Source: Herpetosiphonaceae bacterium (GTDB taxonomy: Bacteria > Chloroflexota > Chloroflexia > Chloroflexales > Kallotenuaceae). Taken from it: a stretch of DNA of 57,967 nt. The position numbers and the translations under genes are program-made. Positions 1-7,718 of this stretch are shown in pieces. Each line of letters starts with the position of its first letter. Positions within the stretch are counted from its first letter, which is position 1. The notes under the pieces are model-generated. The model worked only from the letters and a program-made list of their open reading frames with translations. It was not told where the DNA came from and made no database searches. The stretch is from contig DASUTC010000056.1 of assembly GCA_036374795.1 (NCBI GenBank), positions 1 through 57,967 of the forward strand, given 5' to 3'.

Positions 1-29
1 CCAACTGACACGAGAGCCGCGCAGCCGGA

Positions 30-49
30 CGTAGAGCGGTCGCTCTACG
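30..49. promoter_or_regulatory. Palindromic operator-like site upstream of the first gene
   Basis: A perfect inverted repeat, CGTAGAGCG-GT-CGCTCTACG, lies about 70 bp before the start of the winged-helix regulator. Its size and symmetry suit a dimeric DNA-binding protein, so autoregulation by the first gene is plausible. A weak TAGCAT box follows at about 60. The role is inference; the palindrome is seen directly. Confidence 0.45.
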
Positions 50-121
50 CGGTGGATTGTAGCATGCCCTGTGGCATCCGACAATCCGCCGTCCCCGGCT
101 GCCTACCCGAAAGGCAGCAGT

Positions 122-445
122 ATGTTAACCGAACCGGAGCCGGTCCCCCGCCGCGTCCAGCGGCGGTATGACCGGCTCGCCGTCCTCGATCACATCGCCA
201 CTTTCCAGCAGCAGCACGCCGCGTCGCCCTCGCAGCGGATCATCGCCCGCGCGCTGGGGATGTCGGCGCCCTCGGTCGCCCACAACGCCCTGCATGGCCT
301 GGAGCGCGCCGGTCTGCTCCGCATCACGGTGACGCAGCCGGGCTGGCCCGCGAAGCTGGAGATCACGCCCGCCGGCCGGGAGCGCCTCCAAGCCTGGCGG
401 GCGGCGCGCGCCACGCCATCGGCAGATGACGGAGGTGCCGCATGA
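122..445 (+). CDS. Small winged helix-turn-helix regulator, LexA N-terminal-like
   Basis: A 107-residue protein if read from the ATG at 122, which has a purine-rich AAAGGCAG stretch before it; an in-frame GTG at 71 would add 17 residues without a ribosome site. Residues about 15-65 (RLAVLDHIATFQQQH, SQRIIARALGMSAPSV, LHGLERAGLLRI) match the winged-helix fold of the LexA DNA-binding domain and related plasmid regulators. There is no protease or ligand domain. It is the first gene of a seven-gene operon and overlaps the next by ATGA. An inverted repeat at 30-49 is a likely operator. It probably regulates the replication operon; the exact target is unknown. Confidence 0.7.
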   Translation: MLTEPEPVPRRVQRRYDRLAVLDHIATFQQQHAASPSQRIIARALGMSAPSVAHNALHGLERAGLLRITVTQPGWPAKLEITPAGRERLQAWRAARATPSADDGGAA

Positions 446-1389
446 GCCCTCCCTGCCAGCTCCACGCGCCGTCGGGATGCGCTGCACCCTCCAGCATCGC
501 GACGTGCGTTCCGGGCCGCAGCCATGCCCACCCCCCGACGATCCCGCCGCACGTGCTCGCGATTGGATCTACCGGGCTGCACGCCGCGTTGCGCGCGGCA
601 GGTGTCGCCGTCAGCCCGGTGCCGACGCTCCTCGACGGCTATGATCGGGCCGTCCGCCGCCTGGCCGCCGCCGCGCCGCCGCGCCTGACGCTCATCCTGC
701 TCGATCTCCACGCCCACGCGCCGGGCTTTCCGGAGCTGGCCGCGCCGCAGCTCGCCGCCGTGCTTGCTGAGCAGATGACGCGCGGCGCGCTCCACCCGGC
801 CTGGCTCATCGGCCTGACGAGCACGCCGGCCCCCGATCTCGACGCCGAGGCGTACCTGGCCGGCTGCCACCTCGTGCTGCATCGCCCGCTGACCCCGGCC
901 ATGCGGGCGCGCCTCGCGCGGCTCGCGACCTATCCGGCCGCGCTCCCGCCCACCGACCGGGCGACGCAGGCGTATCAGCGGGCCGCGCTGCGCGTCGTGC
1001 ACGCCGTCGAGGCGGCGCAGGTCCCGCTCTGGAGCGCGGCGGATGTGGCGCTGCTGCTCGGCTGGCTCACGCCCTACCCGCTCCGGCGGGCGACGCGGGC
1101 GCAGCCGCAGCAGCAGGCGGCGGCGCGGCGGCTCGTCCGCGCGCTGGGCGGTGCCCGCGCGGCCCATCGACGGCTGCACCAGATCGCCGCGTCCTGGCGG
1201 GTGCGCGCGCCACTCCACGCCGAGGTGCTGACCTTGTTCCTCCAGGGCTGGGAGCGGCGGGCGATCGTACGGAGCTATGTCGACCGGGGCCTCTACGAGG
1301 ATACCCGCATCTATATCGTGATCAACGAACTGCCACAGCGGATCGCCGCCGAGCTGCGGCTGGCGCAGGCGCGTGAGGAGGATGCCTAG
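442..1389 (+). CDS. Receiver-like protein with degenerate response-regulator fold
   Basis: 315 residues; ATG overlaps the previous stop (ATGA) and has GGAGG upstream. Residues about 45-165 resemble a receiver domain: LTLILLDLHAHAPG fits the strand carrying the phospho-acceptor aspartate, AWLIGLTS fits beta-4 with its Thr/Ser, and LHRPLTP occupies the place of the conserved Lys-Pro loop with the lysine lost. The C-terminal 130 residues are helical (EVLTLFLQGWERRAIVRSYV) and may bind DNA, but no standard output domain is recognised. It sits between a regulator and the replication initiator, so a regulatory role is likely. No cognate kinase is adjacent. The family call is moderate; the function is unknown. 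Confidence 0.5.
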   Translation: MSPPCQLHAPSGCAAPSSIATCVPGRSHAHPPTIPPHVLAIGSTGLHAALRAAGVAVSPVPTLLDGYDRAVRRLAAAAPPRLTLILLDLHAHAPGFPELAAPQLAAVLAEQMTRGALHPAWLIGLTSTPAPDLDAEAYLAGCHLVLHRPLTPAMRARLARLATYPAALPPTDRATQAYQRAALRVVHAVEAAQVPLWSAADVALLLGWLTPYPLRRATRAQPQQQAAARRLVRALGGARAAHRRLHQIAASWRVRAPLHAEVLTLFLQGWERRAIVRSYVDRGLYEDTRIYIVINELPQRIAAELRLAQAREEDA

Positions 1390-3696
1390 ATGCTCGCACG
1401 AACCCCTGACCACACCCCCCCGCTCATGACGCTGGACTGGACGCCGCTCGTCGGCATGACCGGGGTCTTTCTCTACGCCTATCTCACCGATCTGGGGGCG
1501 CACCAGCAGGCACAGCGCCGGACGCCTGCGACACCCGCTCCAGCGGTGCTCCAGGCGCGGCTGGGCCTCCCCGAGCCGTGGCAGGTCGTCGGGTCGCTGT
1601 ACCTGCTGACCGCTGCGGGGCTGCTCCAGCGCCCGCCGTGGGTGCCGCCCCACGCCGCGCCCGCTGCCGACCCGGCGCCGCGCGTGCTCGACTGGGACAC
1701 GCTGGATCGGGTGCTCACGGCGCTGATGCCTGCGCTCGATCCGACGCACCCGGAGCACGCCATTGGCCAGGCGGCGGTGCGGGTGCTGAGCCAGGGCGGG
1801 ATCTTGCAGAACGCGGAGCCCGCGTATCGCTTCTACGCCGACGGCGCGTGGCCCGATCTCGTGCCGCGTCTGCTGAACGATGCGCGCTGGACGCGGCTCT
1901 TTACGCAGCTCCATGGGACCGCAGCCTTGCGCGTGTATCGCCGCCGGGCGCGGGCCTGGGTGGCGCAGGCGCAGCGCGCGCGGGCACGGCAGCAGCAGGC
2001 GCAGCGCCCGGATGAGGAGCCGGAGGATGGAGACGGCGGCACGGGCGGGGCGGGGAGCAGCGATCCCGGTGGAGCGGCGCTCCCGCCTACCGCCGCGCCG
2101 GAGACGAGTCCCACGACCGAGGCGCGTGCCGCCAGGGGTAGTGCCGCCGTCGCCGATCTGTCGCCACTCTGTCGCCGTTGTGTCGCCAGTGTGTCGCCGC
2201 CTGTCGCTCGTGATCCCGATCCACGAGCGACACCCCGTACGCTGTCGCTGCCGGATCAGCCGCGTGTCGCTCGTGATCCCGATCCACGAGCGACACCCTC
2301 CAACGTGTCGCTGGCGGATCATCAGCGTGTCGCTCGTGATCCCATTCCACCAGCGACACCCCGTACGCTGTCGCTGGCGGATCAGCGACCTGTCGCTCGT
2401 GATCCTGATCCGCGAGCGACACGATACGTTGATCGGCCCCAGGAGCCGCCCGCGCAGGTGTCGCTGGCGGATCGGGACGTGTCGCTCCCGGATCGATCGT
2501 TAACGGAGGAATCGTTAACGACTCAGGATTCAGACAACGACACGATCGACGATTCCGCCAGCGACACGCTGCTGTCCATCGCGCGACACCTGCGCGCGGA
2601 GGAGCTCGCCAGCACGCGGCAGGACCTGGCCTTCTGGCGCGAGGTCCACCGCATCCTGAGTGGCAGCGACACGCGCTACCCGCACACGCCGGGCGAGAAG
2701 AAGGCCGCCGAGCGCCGCTTCAAGCGCCAGCAGATCCCCGTCGGCGTCGTGCTGGCCGCGCTCCGAGCGGTCATGGCGCTCCCGCCCCCGCTGCGGCCTT
2801 GCACCTTCGGCGACGCGATCACCAGCGACACCTTCCAGGCGGGCGTGCAGCAGGCATGTGCGCTCGTGCCGACGCTGCTCCCGCAGCCGCCTACAGGCCG
2901 CGACTGGCATGCCTTGCTGCACGCCTACCGCACCGTCGGGCGAGTGGTTGGGCTGCGGGACGTTGGCCGCGCCGACTATGTGACGCTCCACGCGCTCTTT
3001 GCATCCCAGCCGGATGGGTGCTGGCAGGCAATCGAGCGCTGGCGGGATCACCCCCCGCCGCGCGTCTCGCCCGCTGCCCTCCGCCGCGCGGTCACGCGCG
3101 CGACACGTCCAGAGCAGCCGCCGCTGCCGTTAGCTGACTGGCCCGCGCGCGCTGCTGACGATCCCCGCCGCGCGCTGCTGAAGGAGGCTGGGGTCAGCGT
3201 GACGCTGCTCACGCCGGACATGACCGCGGACTACCTGCGGGCCTGGATCGCCGAGGCCGACGCCCGCGCGGACGCGCTGCACAACCGTGCCGCCTGGCTG
3301 ACCTGGGGCATCCGCTCCGGGCAGTTCCCGCACGCGCATCCGCAGCTCCGAGCGCGGCGTGCAGCCCACCCGCAAGCGCCGCCCCCGCCCCCGCCACCCC
3401 CACCCACGCCGATCTCCGCGGAGCAGCAGGCGTGGCAGCAGCTCTGGAGCACGGTGCAGCGGCGGCTGTCGGAGCACGTGCCCGCGCAGGACTACGCGAC
3501 CTGGCTGCACGAGACGGCGCTGCTCGAGCTTGCGTCAGGCGAGGCGATCGTCGGCACGCCCAACATCTTTGCCCGCGACAAGGTGGCGGCGACGTACGCG
3601 CCGCTGATCGCCCAGACCTTGCAGCAGCAGACGCGGCAGCCCATCCGGGTGCAGGTGGTGCTGGAGCAGGGGCTGGCGTCCGGCGGCTGGCGATGA
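1390..3696 (+). CDS. Replication initiator-like protein with C-terminal DnaA_N-like domain
   Basis: 768 residues, start at ATG 1390 with GAGGAGG upstream. The N-terminal part (about 30-85) looks like a winged helix (LGLPEPWQVVGSLYLLTAAGLLQ), as in plasmid initiators. Residues about 271-355 are four 21-residue repeats encoded by 63-bp DNA repeats. A helical region (about 400-650) ends in AAWLTWGIRSGQFP, reminiscent of DnaD/replication-protein tails. After a proline run, residues about 678-765 match DnaA domain I: W...L......P...Y..WL, then PNIFARDKVAATYAPLI, close in pattern to the DnaA N-terminus that recruits helicase. No AAA+ or Walker motif is present, so it is not DnaA itself. It most likely initiates replication of the element and loads helicase. 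The origin may lie in its own coding sequence. Confidence 0.65.
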   Translation: MLARTPDHTPPLMTLDWTPLVGMTGVFLYAYLTDLGAHQQAQRRTPATPAPAVLQARLGLPEPWQVVGSLYLLTAAGLLQRPPWVPPHAAPAADPAPRVLDWDTLDRVLTALMPALDPTHPEHAIGQAAVRVLSQGGILQNAEPAYRFYADGAWPDLVPRLLNDARWTRLFTQLHGTAALRVYRRRARAWVAQAQRARARQQQAQRPDEEPEDGDGGTGGAGSSDPGGAALPPTAAPETSPTTEARAARGSAAVADLSPLCRRCVASVSPPVARDPDPRATPRTLSLPDQPRVARDPDPRATPSNVSLADHQRVARDPIPPATPRTLSLADQRPVARDPDPRATRYVDRPQEPPAQVSLADRDVSLPDRSLTEESLTTQDSDNDTIDDSASDTLLSIARHLRAEELASTRQDLAFWREVHRILSGSDTRYPHTPGEKKAAERRFKRQQIPVGVVLAALRAVMALPPPLRPCTFGDAITSDTFQAGVQQACALVPTLLPQPPTGRDWHALLHAYRTVGRVVGLRDVGRADYVTLHALFASQPDGCWQAIERWRDHPPPRVSPAALRRAVTRATRPEQPPLPLADWPARAADDPRRALLKEAGVSVTLLTPDMTADYLRAWIAEADARADALHNRAAWLTWGIRSGQFPHAHPQLRARRAAHPQAPPPPPPPPPTPISAEQQAWQQLWSTVQRRLSEHVPAQDYATWLHETALLELASGEAIVGTPNIFARDKVAATYAPLIAQTLQQQTRQPIRVQVVLEQGLASGGWR
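2202..2453 (+). repeat. Four 63-bp tandem repeats with 31-bp palindromes, iteron-like
   Basis: Units start at 2202, 2265, 2328 and 2391, exactly 63 bp apart. Each opens with the inverted repeat TGTCGCTCGTG-N9-CACGAGCGACA: perfect in units 1 and 2, one mismatch in units 3 and 4. The second half of units 1-3 carries a further TGTCGCTG-(G/C)CGGATCA motif. Looser TGTCGC motifs flank the block on both sides (from about 2159 and to about 2488). The period is a multiple of 3, so the initiator frame is kept. This is the architecture of an origin embedded in its initiator gene. Confidence 0.8.
2496..2520 (+). repeat. Direct repeat ATCGTTAACG next to the 63-bp array
   Basis: ATCGTTAACG occurs at 2496-2505 and 2511-2520, 15 bp apart, just downstream of the palindromic repeats. 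Each contains the palindrome CGTTAACG. The following 40 bp are less GC-rich than the surroundings. It could be part of the unwinding region or a second protein-binding site of a putative origin. Still coding for the initiator. Confidence 0.55.
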
Positions 3697-4187
3697 CACG
3701 CAACGTCTCCTGCCCGACCACGGCCCGCGCGCTGCTCGCGGACGACCGCCTGGTCATCCTGGCGACCGAGCCACGCGGTCGCGGGCTGGGGGCGGTGGCG
3801 CTCCTCGACCGGCACGGCCACGTGCTGCTGCACACGCGCATCCGGCCCGCGTGCCCGGACGCGCCGCCGCTCGCTGGCGTGTGGCCGCCGCTCGCGGCGC
3901 TGCTCACGGGCCGGATCGTCGGGAGCGCGCACCTGGCCCGCGACCGCCGCCTGTTGCGGCAGACTGCCCGACGGCTTGGTGCCACGCTGCTGTATAGCGA
4001 CTGGCGCTCGCTCGCTGAGCTGGCCTGCCGCGCACCCGCCCAGGCGCACCGGGAGCGGATACCGCCGATCCCCGTGCCCCACGCGGCCCTCGCCGAGGCC
4101 CATGCCGCGCTCGACGCCCTGCGCGCGGTCGCGGCTCCCCCGCTGACCGTTCCGCCGCCCCGTCATGTCTTCTGGAGGTATCTCTGA
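3693..4187 (+). CDS. Degenerate DnaQ-like exonuclease-fold protein
   Basis: 164 residues; ATG at 3693 overlaps the initiator stop. The order of segments follows the DEDDh exonuclease fold: VILATEPRGRGLGAVALLDRHGHVLLHTRIRP at the place of the usual DTETTG strand, then RIVGSAHLARDRRLLRQTARRLG in place of HN..FD, and PHAALAEAHAALDAL in place of the final H..DA motif. The first catalytic aspartate is replaced by Ala (LATE instead of DTE) and the last acidic position is Glu, so catalysis is doubtful. It may be a structural partner of the initiator or replisome. The call rests on pattern only. Confidence 0.45.
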   Translation: MTRNVSCPTTARALLADDRLVILATEPRGRGLGAVALLDRHGHVLLHTRIRPACPDAPPLAGVWPPLAALLTGRIVGSAHLARDRRLLRQTARRLGATLLYSDWRSLAELACRAPAQAHRERIPPIPVPHAALAEAHAALDALRAVAAPPLTVPPPRHVFWRYL

Positions 4188-4639
4188 TGATCACTGCTGA
4201 ACTGACCACCCCGCCGCTGCTGCTGACCAGCGCCGAGCGCGCCGCGCTGCGTGAGGCCGCGCCCGGCGACCATCCACTCCTTGATGCCGCCGCGCAGCAG
4301 GCCGACGCATTGCCCCTGTTCCTGACCCAGCTCGCCGAGCTGCTGCGGGCCGGTCAGGCGGATCTGGCCCTGGCCCAGCTCGATGCCGCGCTCGCGCCGG
4401 TTGCCGCGCTGGATGGGAATGCGGACGGCCTGACAGCGACGCTGGGCGAGCTGATGACCGCCTGGGCGACGCTCATGCCGCGCTGTCCCGACGGCAGGCT
4501 GCCCGTGGCGGTGCTCACCGATCCCGGCGCGCTGCGGTCGCTGGCAGACGCTGCCGAGGCCGTGAGCGAGCACGCGCAGGAGCTGGCGCTGCGGCTGGCG
4601 GATCGGGCGCGGCTGCTCGACGAGCGGCTGCCGGGCTAG
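4187..4639 (+). CDS. Hypothetical alpha-helical protein
   Basis: 150 residues, start by TGATG overlap with the previous gene. The sequence is rich in Ala, Leu and acidic residues and is predicted by eye to be almost wholly helical, with heptad-like stretches (LFLTQLAELLRAGQADLALAQLDAAL and HAQELALRLADRARLLDERL). No signal peptide, membrane segment or known motif. Translational coupling to the exonuclease-like protein suggests they work together. Function not recognised. Confidence 0.5.
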   Translation: MITAELTTPPLLLTSAERAALREAAPGDHPLLDAAAQQADALPLFLTQLAELLRAGQADLALAQLDAALAPVAALDGNADGLTATLGELMTAWATLMPRCPDGRLPVAVLTDPGALRSLADAAEAVSEHAQELALRLADRARLLDERLPG

Positions 4640-4649
4640 GGGAGACGAG

Positions 4650-6749
4650 ATGCGTTCCTGCTTCATGCTGATCGTGCTCCTCAGCACCCTGTTCCTCCCG
4701 GCTCCGAGCATTGCCGCCGCGCCGCCCGTCGCCAATCCCCTGGTCGCCGATCCCCACGCGCTGCGCGTGCGCATGACCGAGGCCGGGCTTCAGCAAATCG
4801 ACGCGGCGGCGCTCGCAGCCGCAGGCTGGGATCTGGCGACTCTCGATCCCAGCCGTATCCACCTGTGGCAGCACGGCCAGGAGGTGCCCCTGGACATCCA
4901 CGACGGCGGCGATGGCCGCCTGGATGTGGGTGATGTGCTTCAGTTCATCGGCCACCTGAACCCGAGTCGGTATAGCCGCGAGTCGGTGTCCTGGCTGTCC
5001 CTGGAGGACACGCCAGGGCTGCGCGGCACGCCCCAGCTTGCGCCGGGCGACCCGATCCGCTGGGAAGAGGACGTGCTCTACCAGACGCGCTGGCCGTCGC
5101 TGCGTGGCGACCGCTGGTATGGCCGGGAGCTGGTCCGCGGGACGGATCGCGATCGGACCAGCATCGCGCTGACGCTGCCCGTGAGCGCGCCTGCCGGGAC
5201 GCGCATCCAGCTCGCCGTCGTCGGGACGCGGGCACAGCCGCACACGCTGACGCTCAGCGCCAATGGTCGCGCGCTCGATCCCCTGACCTGGCCGGGCACC
5301 GAGCCGTATCTGGGCACGGTGCTGCTCCCGTTCACGATCCTGCCGGGCGTGCTTCAGCTTGACGTAACGATTGCGAGCGACCAGCCTGATACGGTGCTGC
5401 TCGACTGGGTGGCGCTGCCCGACGTGCGGCCGGCCTATGCCGCGACGCCCCACACGCCAAGCGTCGAGCGTGGGCCGGGGTTCGATCCAGGCGCGGGACC
5501 AGCGCCGGGCCAATCCGGGGCGTCCTACCTGATCATCACCCACGCATCGCTGCGGAGCGCGCTCGACCCGCTGATCGTCGCGCACCAGCAGCGCGGCGAC
5601 ACCGTTGGTGTGGTCGACGTGCAGACGGCGTATGATGCCTGGGCCTGGGGCGAGCGCGATCCTGAAGCGATCCGCTCCCTGATCCGCGCGGCCGTCGCTA
5701 CCTGGCAGCCAGCGCCGCGCGCCGTGCTGCTGGTTGGCGCGGGGAGCGTGCGCATGCGCGTCGATCCCGGCCAGGTGGACCCCACCCTGATCCCGCCCTA
5801 CCTCGTGGACGCCGATCCGGTGCGCGGCGAGATCGCCTGTGACACCTGCTACACCCGTCTGGATACGGATGATCCGCTTGAGGATCTGCTGCCGGAGCTG
5901 CCGATCGGACGGCTGCCGGCCCGCACCTTGGGAGAGGCGCAGACGATCGTGCGCAAGACAGCGCAGTACCTCACCGCCCCGCCCGCGGGACCCTGGCGCA
6001 CCCGGGCGCTGCTGCTGACCGACAACGACCGCGAGCCGGATGGTCGCCTCGATCCGGCCGGGAGCTTTGTGGCAACCGCGGAGACGGTCGTGTCCGTGCT
6101 GCCACGGGGCATGCAGATCCAGCGCTTCTTCTACGCCCCGGATCGCGTGACGGGGAACGGCTCCTACCGGAATGTCGCCGAGCTGCGCTGTCGTTTGATG
6201 CGGGCGCTCGACGGCGGATCGCGCTACGATACCGCGTGTCCGCCATTCTCGACGACCACGCCGACGGGCGCGGCGCTGTGGGTCTATGTCGGCCATGCCT
6301 CGCAGTGGCAGTGGGCGGCGACCACGCCCGACGCCCCGACGCCCTATCTGTGGTACGTGTACGACGCCGATGCCCGCACCAATGGCGATCGGCTGCCGAT
6401 CCTCTTGAGTATGACCTGTTTGAGCGGCGACTGGGCGAATCCCGTGCTCATGACCACGGATGAGCGCCTCGTGCTGTGGCCGCAGGGCGGCGCGGTTGCC
6501 AGCCTGGCCGCGACGGGTGAGGGGGTAAATACGGCGCATGCGGTGCTGCTCCAGGGCCTGGTGCCGCGGCTCTTTGCCCAGGATGGGCGACGGCGGAGCT
6601 TGGGCGAAGCACATCTGGACGGGCTGCGCGTGGTGGTGCTGGCCGGCCACCATGATCTGGTCTTTAGTTTTGGCATTCTGGGCGATCCGGACGTGGCGCT
6701 GCCATTTGTGCCGACGTCGACCGCGTGGGTGCCGATCGCGAGGCGCTGA
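4650..6749 (+). CDS. Secreted C25 (gingipain-like) cysteine peptidase
   Basis: 699 residues with a clear signal peptide (MRSCFMLIVLLSTLFLPAPSIAAA) and GGGGAGA upstream of the ATG. Residues about 290-690 follow peptidase family C25: a Rossmann-like start (SYLIITHASLRSALDPLI), ELPIGRLPARTLGEAQ, then the catalytic pair, His549 in YVGHAS and Cys590 in SMTCLSGDW. The N-terminal 270 residues are beta-rich and may be a pro- or carbohydrate-type domain. No Por-secretion C-terminal domain is visible, so export is by Sec only. Its place inside a replication/regulation operon, with a TGATG overlap to the next regulator, is unexpected; it may act on surface or pilus proteins of the element. Family call is firm, target unknown. 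Confidence 0.75.
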   Translation: MRSCFMLIVLLSTLFLPAPSIAAAPPVANPLVADPHALRVRMTEAGLQQIDAAALAAAGWDLATLDPSRIHLWQHGQEVPLDIHDGGDGRLDVGDVLQFIGHLNPSRYSRESVSWLSLEDTPGLRGTPQLAPGDPIRWEEDVLYQTRWPSLRGDRWYGRELVRGTDRDRTSIALTLPVSAPAGTRIQLAVVGTRAQPHTLTLSANGRALDPLTWPGTEPYLGTVLLPFTILPGVLQLDVTIASDQPDTVLLDWVALPDVRPAYAATPHTPSVERGPGFDPGAGPAPGQSGASYLIITHASLRSALDPLIVAHQQRGDTVGVVDVQTAYDAWAWGERDPEAIRSLIRAAVATWQPAPRAVLLVGAGSVRMRVDPGQVDPTLIPPYLVDADPVRGEIACDTCYTRLDTDDPLEDLLPELPIGRLPARTLGEAQTIVRKTAQYLTAPPAGPWRTRALLLTDNDREPDGRLDPAGSFVATAETVVSVLPRGMQIQRFFYAPDRVTGNGSYRNVAELRCRLMRALDGGSRYDTACPPFSTTTPTGAALWVYVGHASQWQWAATTPDAPTPYLWYVYDADARTNGDRLPILLSMTCLSGDWANPVLMTTDERLVLWPQGGAVASLAATGEGVNTAHAVLLQGLVPRLFAQDGRRRSLGEAHLDGLRVVVLAGHHDLVFSFGILGDPDVALPFVPTSTAWVPIARR

Positions 6750-7462
6750 TGGTCCTGGCTGTCCGCGACCTGGCACCGGCGCGCGATCACCGCCCCATCG
6801 TCTCGGTGTCGCTGATGTCCACGGTGGTCCGTCGGCGCTCGCTGATCCGCCGCCTGGAGGAGGCGGGCATTGGCTGCCATGTGCTCCTGCTCCAGTGCGA
6901 TCACGAGGACGTGCCACCTCCATCCGACGTGCCGCTGCTCCCACCCCTCACGGGTCCCCTGCTGCTCGATACCGTCAGCATGCATCCGATCATGCAAGTC
7001 ACGGTGCTCCACGAGCTGGCCACGCGGTATCCGCACGTGCCCACGCTGATCCTGACGCGGTCAGCGGATCGGGTGCTGCACCGCCTGGCGGCGAGCTGTC
7101 CGTCGGTCTATGCGGTGGCGTCGGAAACGGTGCCGTCTGCGGATCTCGTGCTGTGGCTGCGGCACTGTGGCGCCGTCGGCCCGGCCCGGGCCCCGCAGGT
7201 CCGACCCGCCTATCTGGACGTGTCCGCCCCGCCGTTCACGGCGGTCGATCCCAGGTTCCTGGCGATCCTGGTGGCCCTGGCGCATGCCCCGAGCATTGAG
7301 CGGGCGGCTGCGATCTCACTACTGCCAGAGCGGACGTTCTATCGGAAACTGCGCCAGTTGCGGCTGGCCTGCAACGTGCCAGCCCGGATGTATCGTGGCC
7401 GGGCGTCCGCGCTGCTGCACCTGCTGTTGGACGCCTTGGCAGCGCCACCGGCGCACCCGTAG
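6749..7462 (+). CDS. Response-regulator-like protein with C-terminal helix-turn-helix
   Basis: 237 residues from the ATG at 6749, which overlaps the protease stop (TGATG); a GTG at 6725 is less likely. The N-terminal half resembles a receiver fold (PIVSVSLMSTVVRRRSLIRRLEEAGI, VPTLILTRSADRVLHRL) but the acidic pocket and the lysine are not evident, so phosphorylation is doubtful. The C-terminal part, SIERAAAISLLPERTFYRKLRQLR, reads as a helix-turn-helix. A decayed relative of this C-terminus lies at 16751-16987. Last gene of the first operon; likely a transcription regulator of the element. Confidence 0.5.
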   Translation: MVLAVRDLAPARDHRPIVSVSLMSTVVRRRSLIRRLEEAGIGCHVLLLQCDHEDVPPPSDVPLLPPLTGPLLLDTVSMHPIMQVTVLHELATRYPHVPTLILTRSADRVLHRLAASCPSVYAVASETVPSADLVLWLRHCGAVGPARAPQVRPAYLDVSAPPFTAVDPRFLAILVALAHAPSIERAAAISLLPERTFYRKLRQLRLACNVPARMYRGRASALLHLLLDALAAPPAHP

Positions 7463-7473
7463 CTCCTCCACGG

Positions 7474-7532
7474 GACCCTGATCATCGTCCGCTCGGGCAC
7501 CCCCACCGATGATGGCGTGCTCCATCAGGGTC
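7474..7532 (+). other. Possible long hairpin after the first operon
   Basis: GACCCTGAT at 7474-7482 is complementary to ATCAGGGTC at 7524-7532, and inside it CATCG (7483-7487) pairs with CGATG (7507-7511). There is no T-tract. It lies 12 bp after the stop of the response-regulator-like gene and may end that transcript. Confidence 0.3.
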
Positions 7533-7596
7533 GCCCTGCGACGCGCTTCCTCAGCTCGGCACTCGGTCAGATCCTCGCTGCTCCCCACCCGCTCCC

Positions 7597-7696
7597 TATC
7601 CCCCAACGGTCCCGGACGCAGCGTAGGCCATCACCGGCGCATCTTGGCAGCTAACTGATCCCCCAGCCCGCCATTCCTTCGCTATCCTGACGGTAG
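7597..7696 (+). promoter_or_regulatory. Conserved promoter element, copy 1
   Basis: Begins TATCCCCCAACGGTCCC, contains GTAGGCCATCA, then TTGGCAGCTAAC at 7644-7655 and a TATCCT box at 7683-7688, exactly 33 bp after TTGGCA. The same layout is found at 21291 and 44573. TATCCT suits a -10 box; no good -35 hexamer lies 17 bp upstream, so the TTGGCAGCTAAC box (about -50 to -40) is probably an activator site. The first gene starts 36 bp downstream of the -10 start. Confidence 0.7.
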
Positions 7697-7718
7697 CGAT
7701 CCGCGCAAGGGGGCGAAC

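Noticed and set aside
190-2322. A 710-codon open frame on the minus strand opposite the first genes
   Set aside because: It is an Arg-rich mirror of GC-rich coding DNA, has no ribosome site or domain, and overlaps four well-supported + strand genes.
2202-2453. CRISPR-like array of palindromic repeats
   Set aside because: Units are contiguous 63-bp repeats whose intervening parts are also repeated and in frame with the initiator; there are no unique spacers and no cas genes.
4515-6944. An 809-codon minus-strand frame
   Set aside because: It is antisense to the C25 protease, which has a signal peptide and catalytic residues; composition is typical of a shadow frame.
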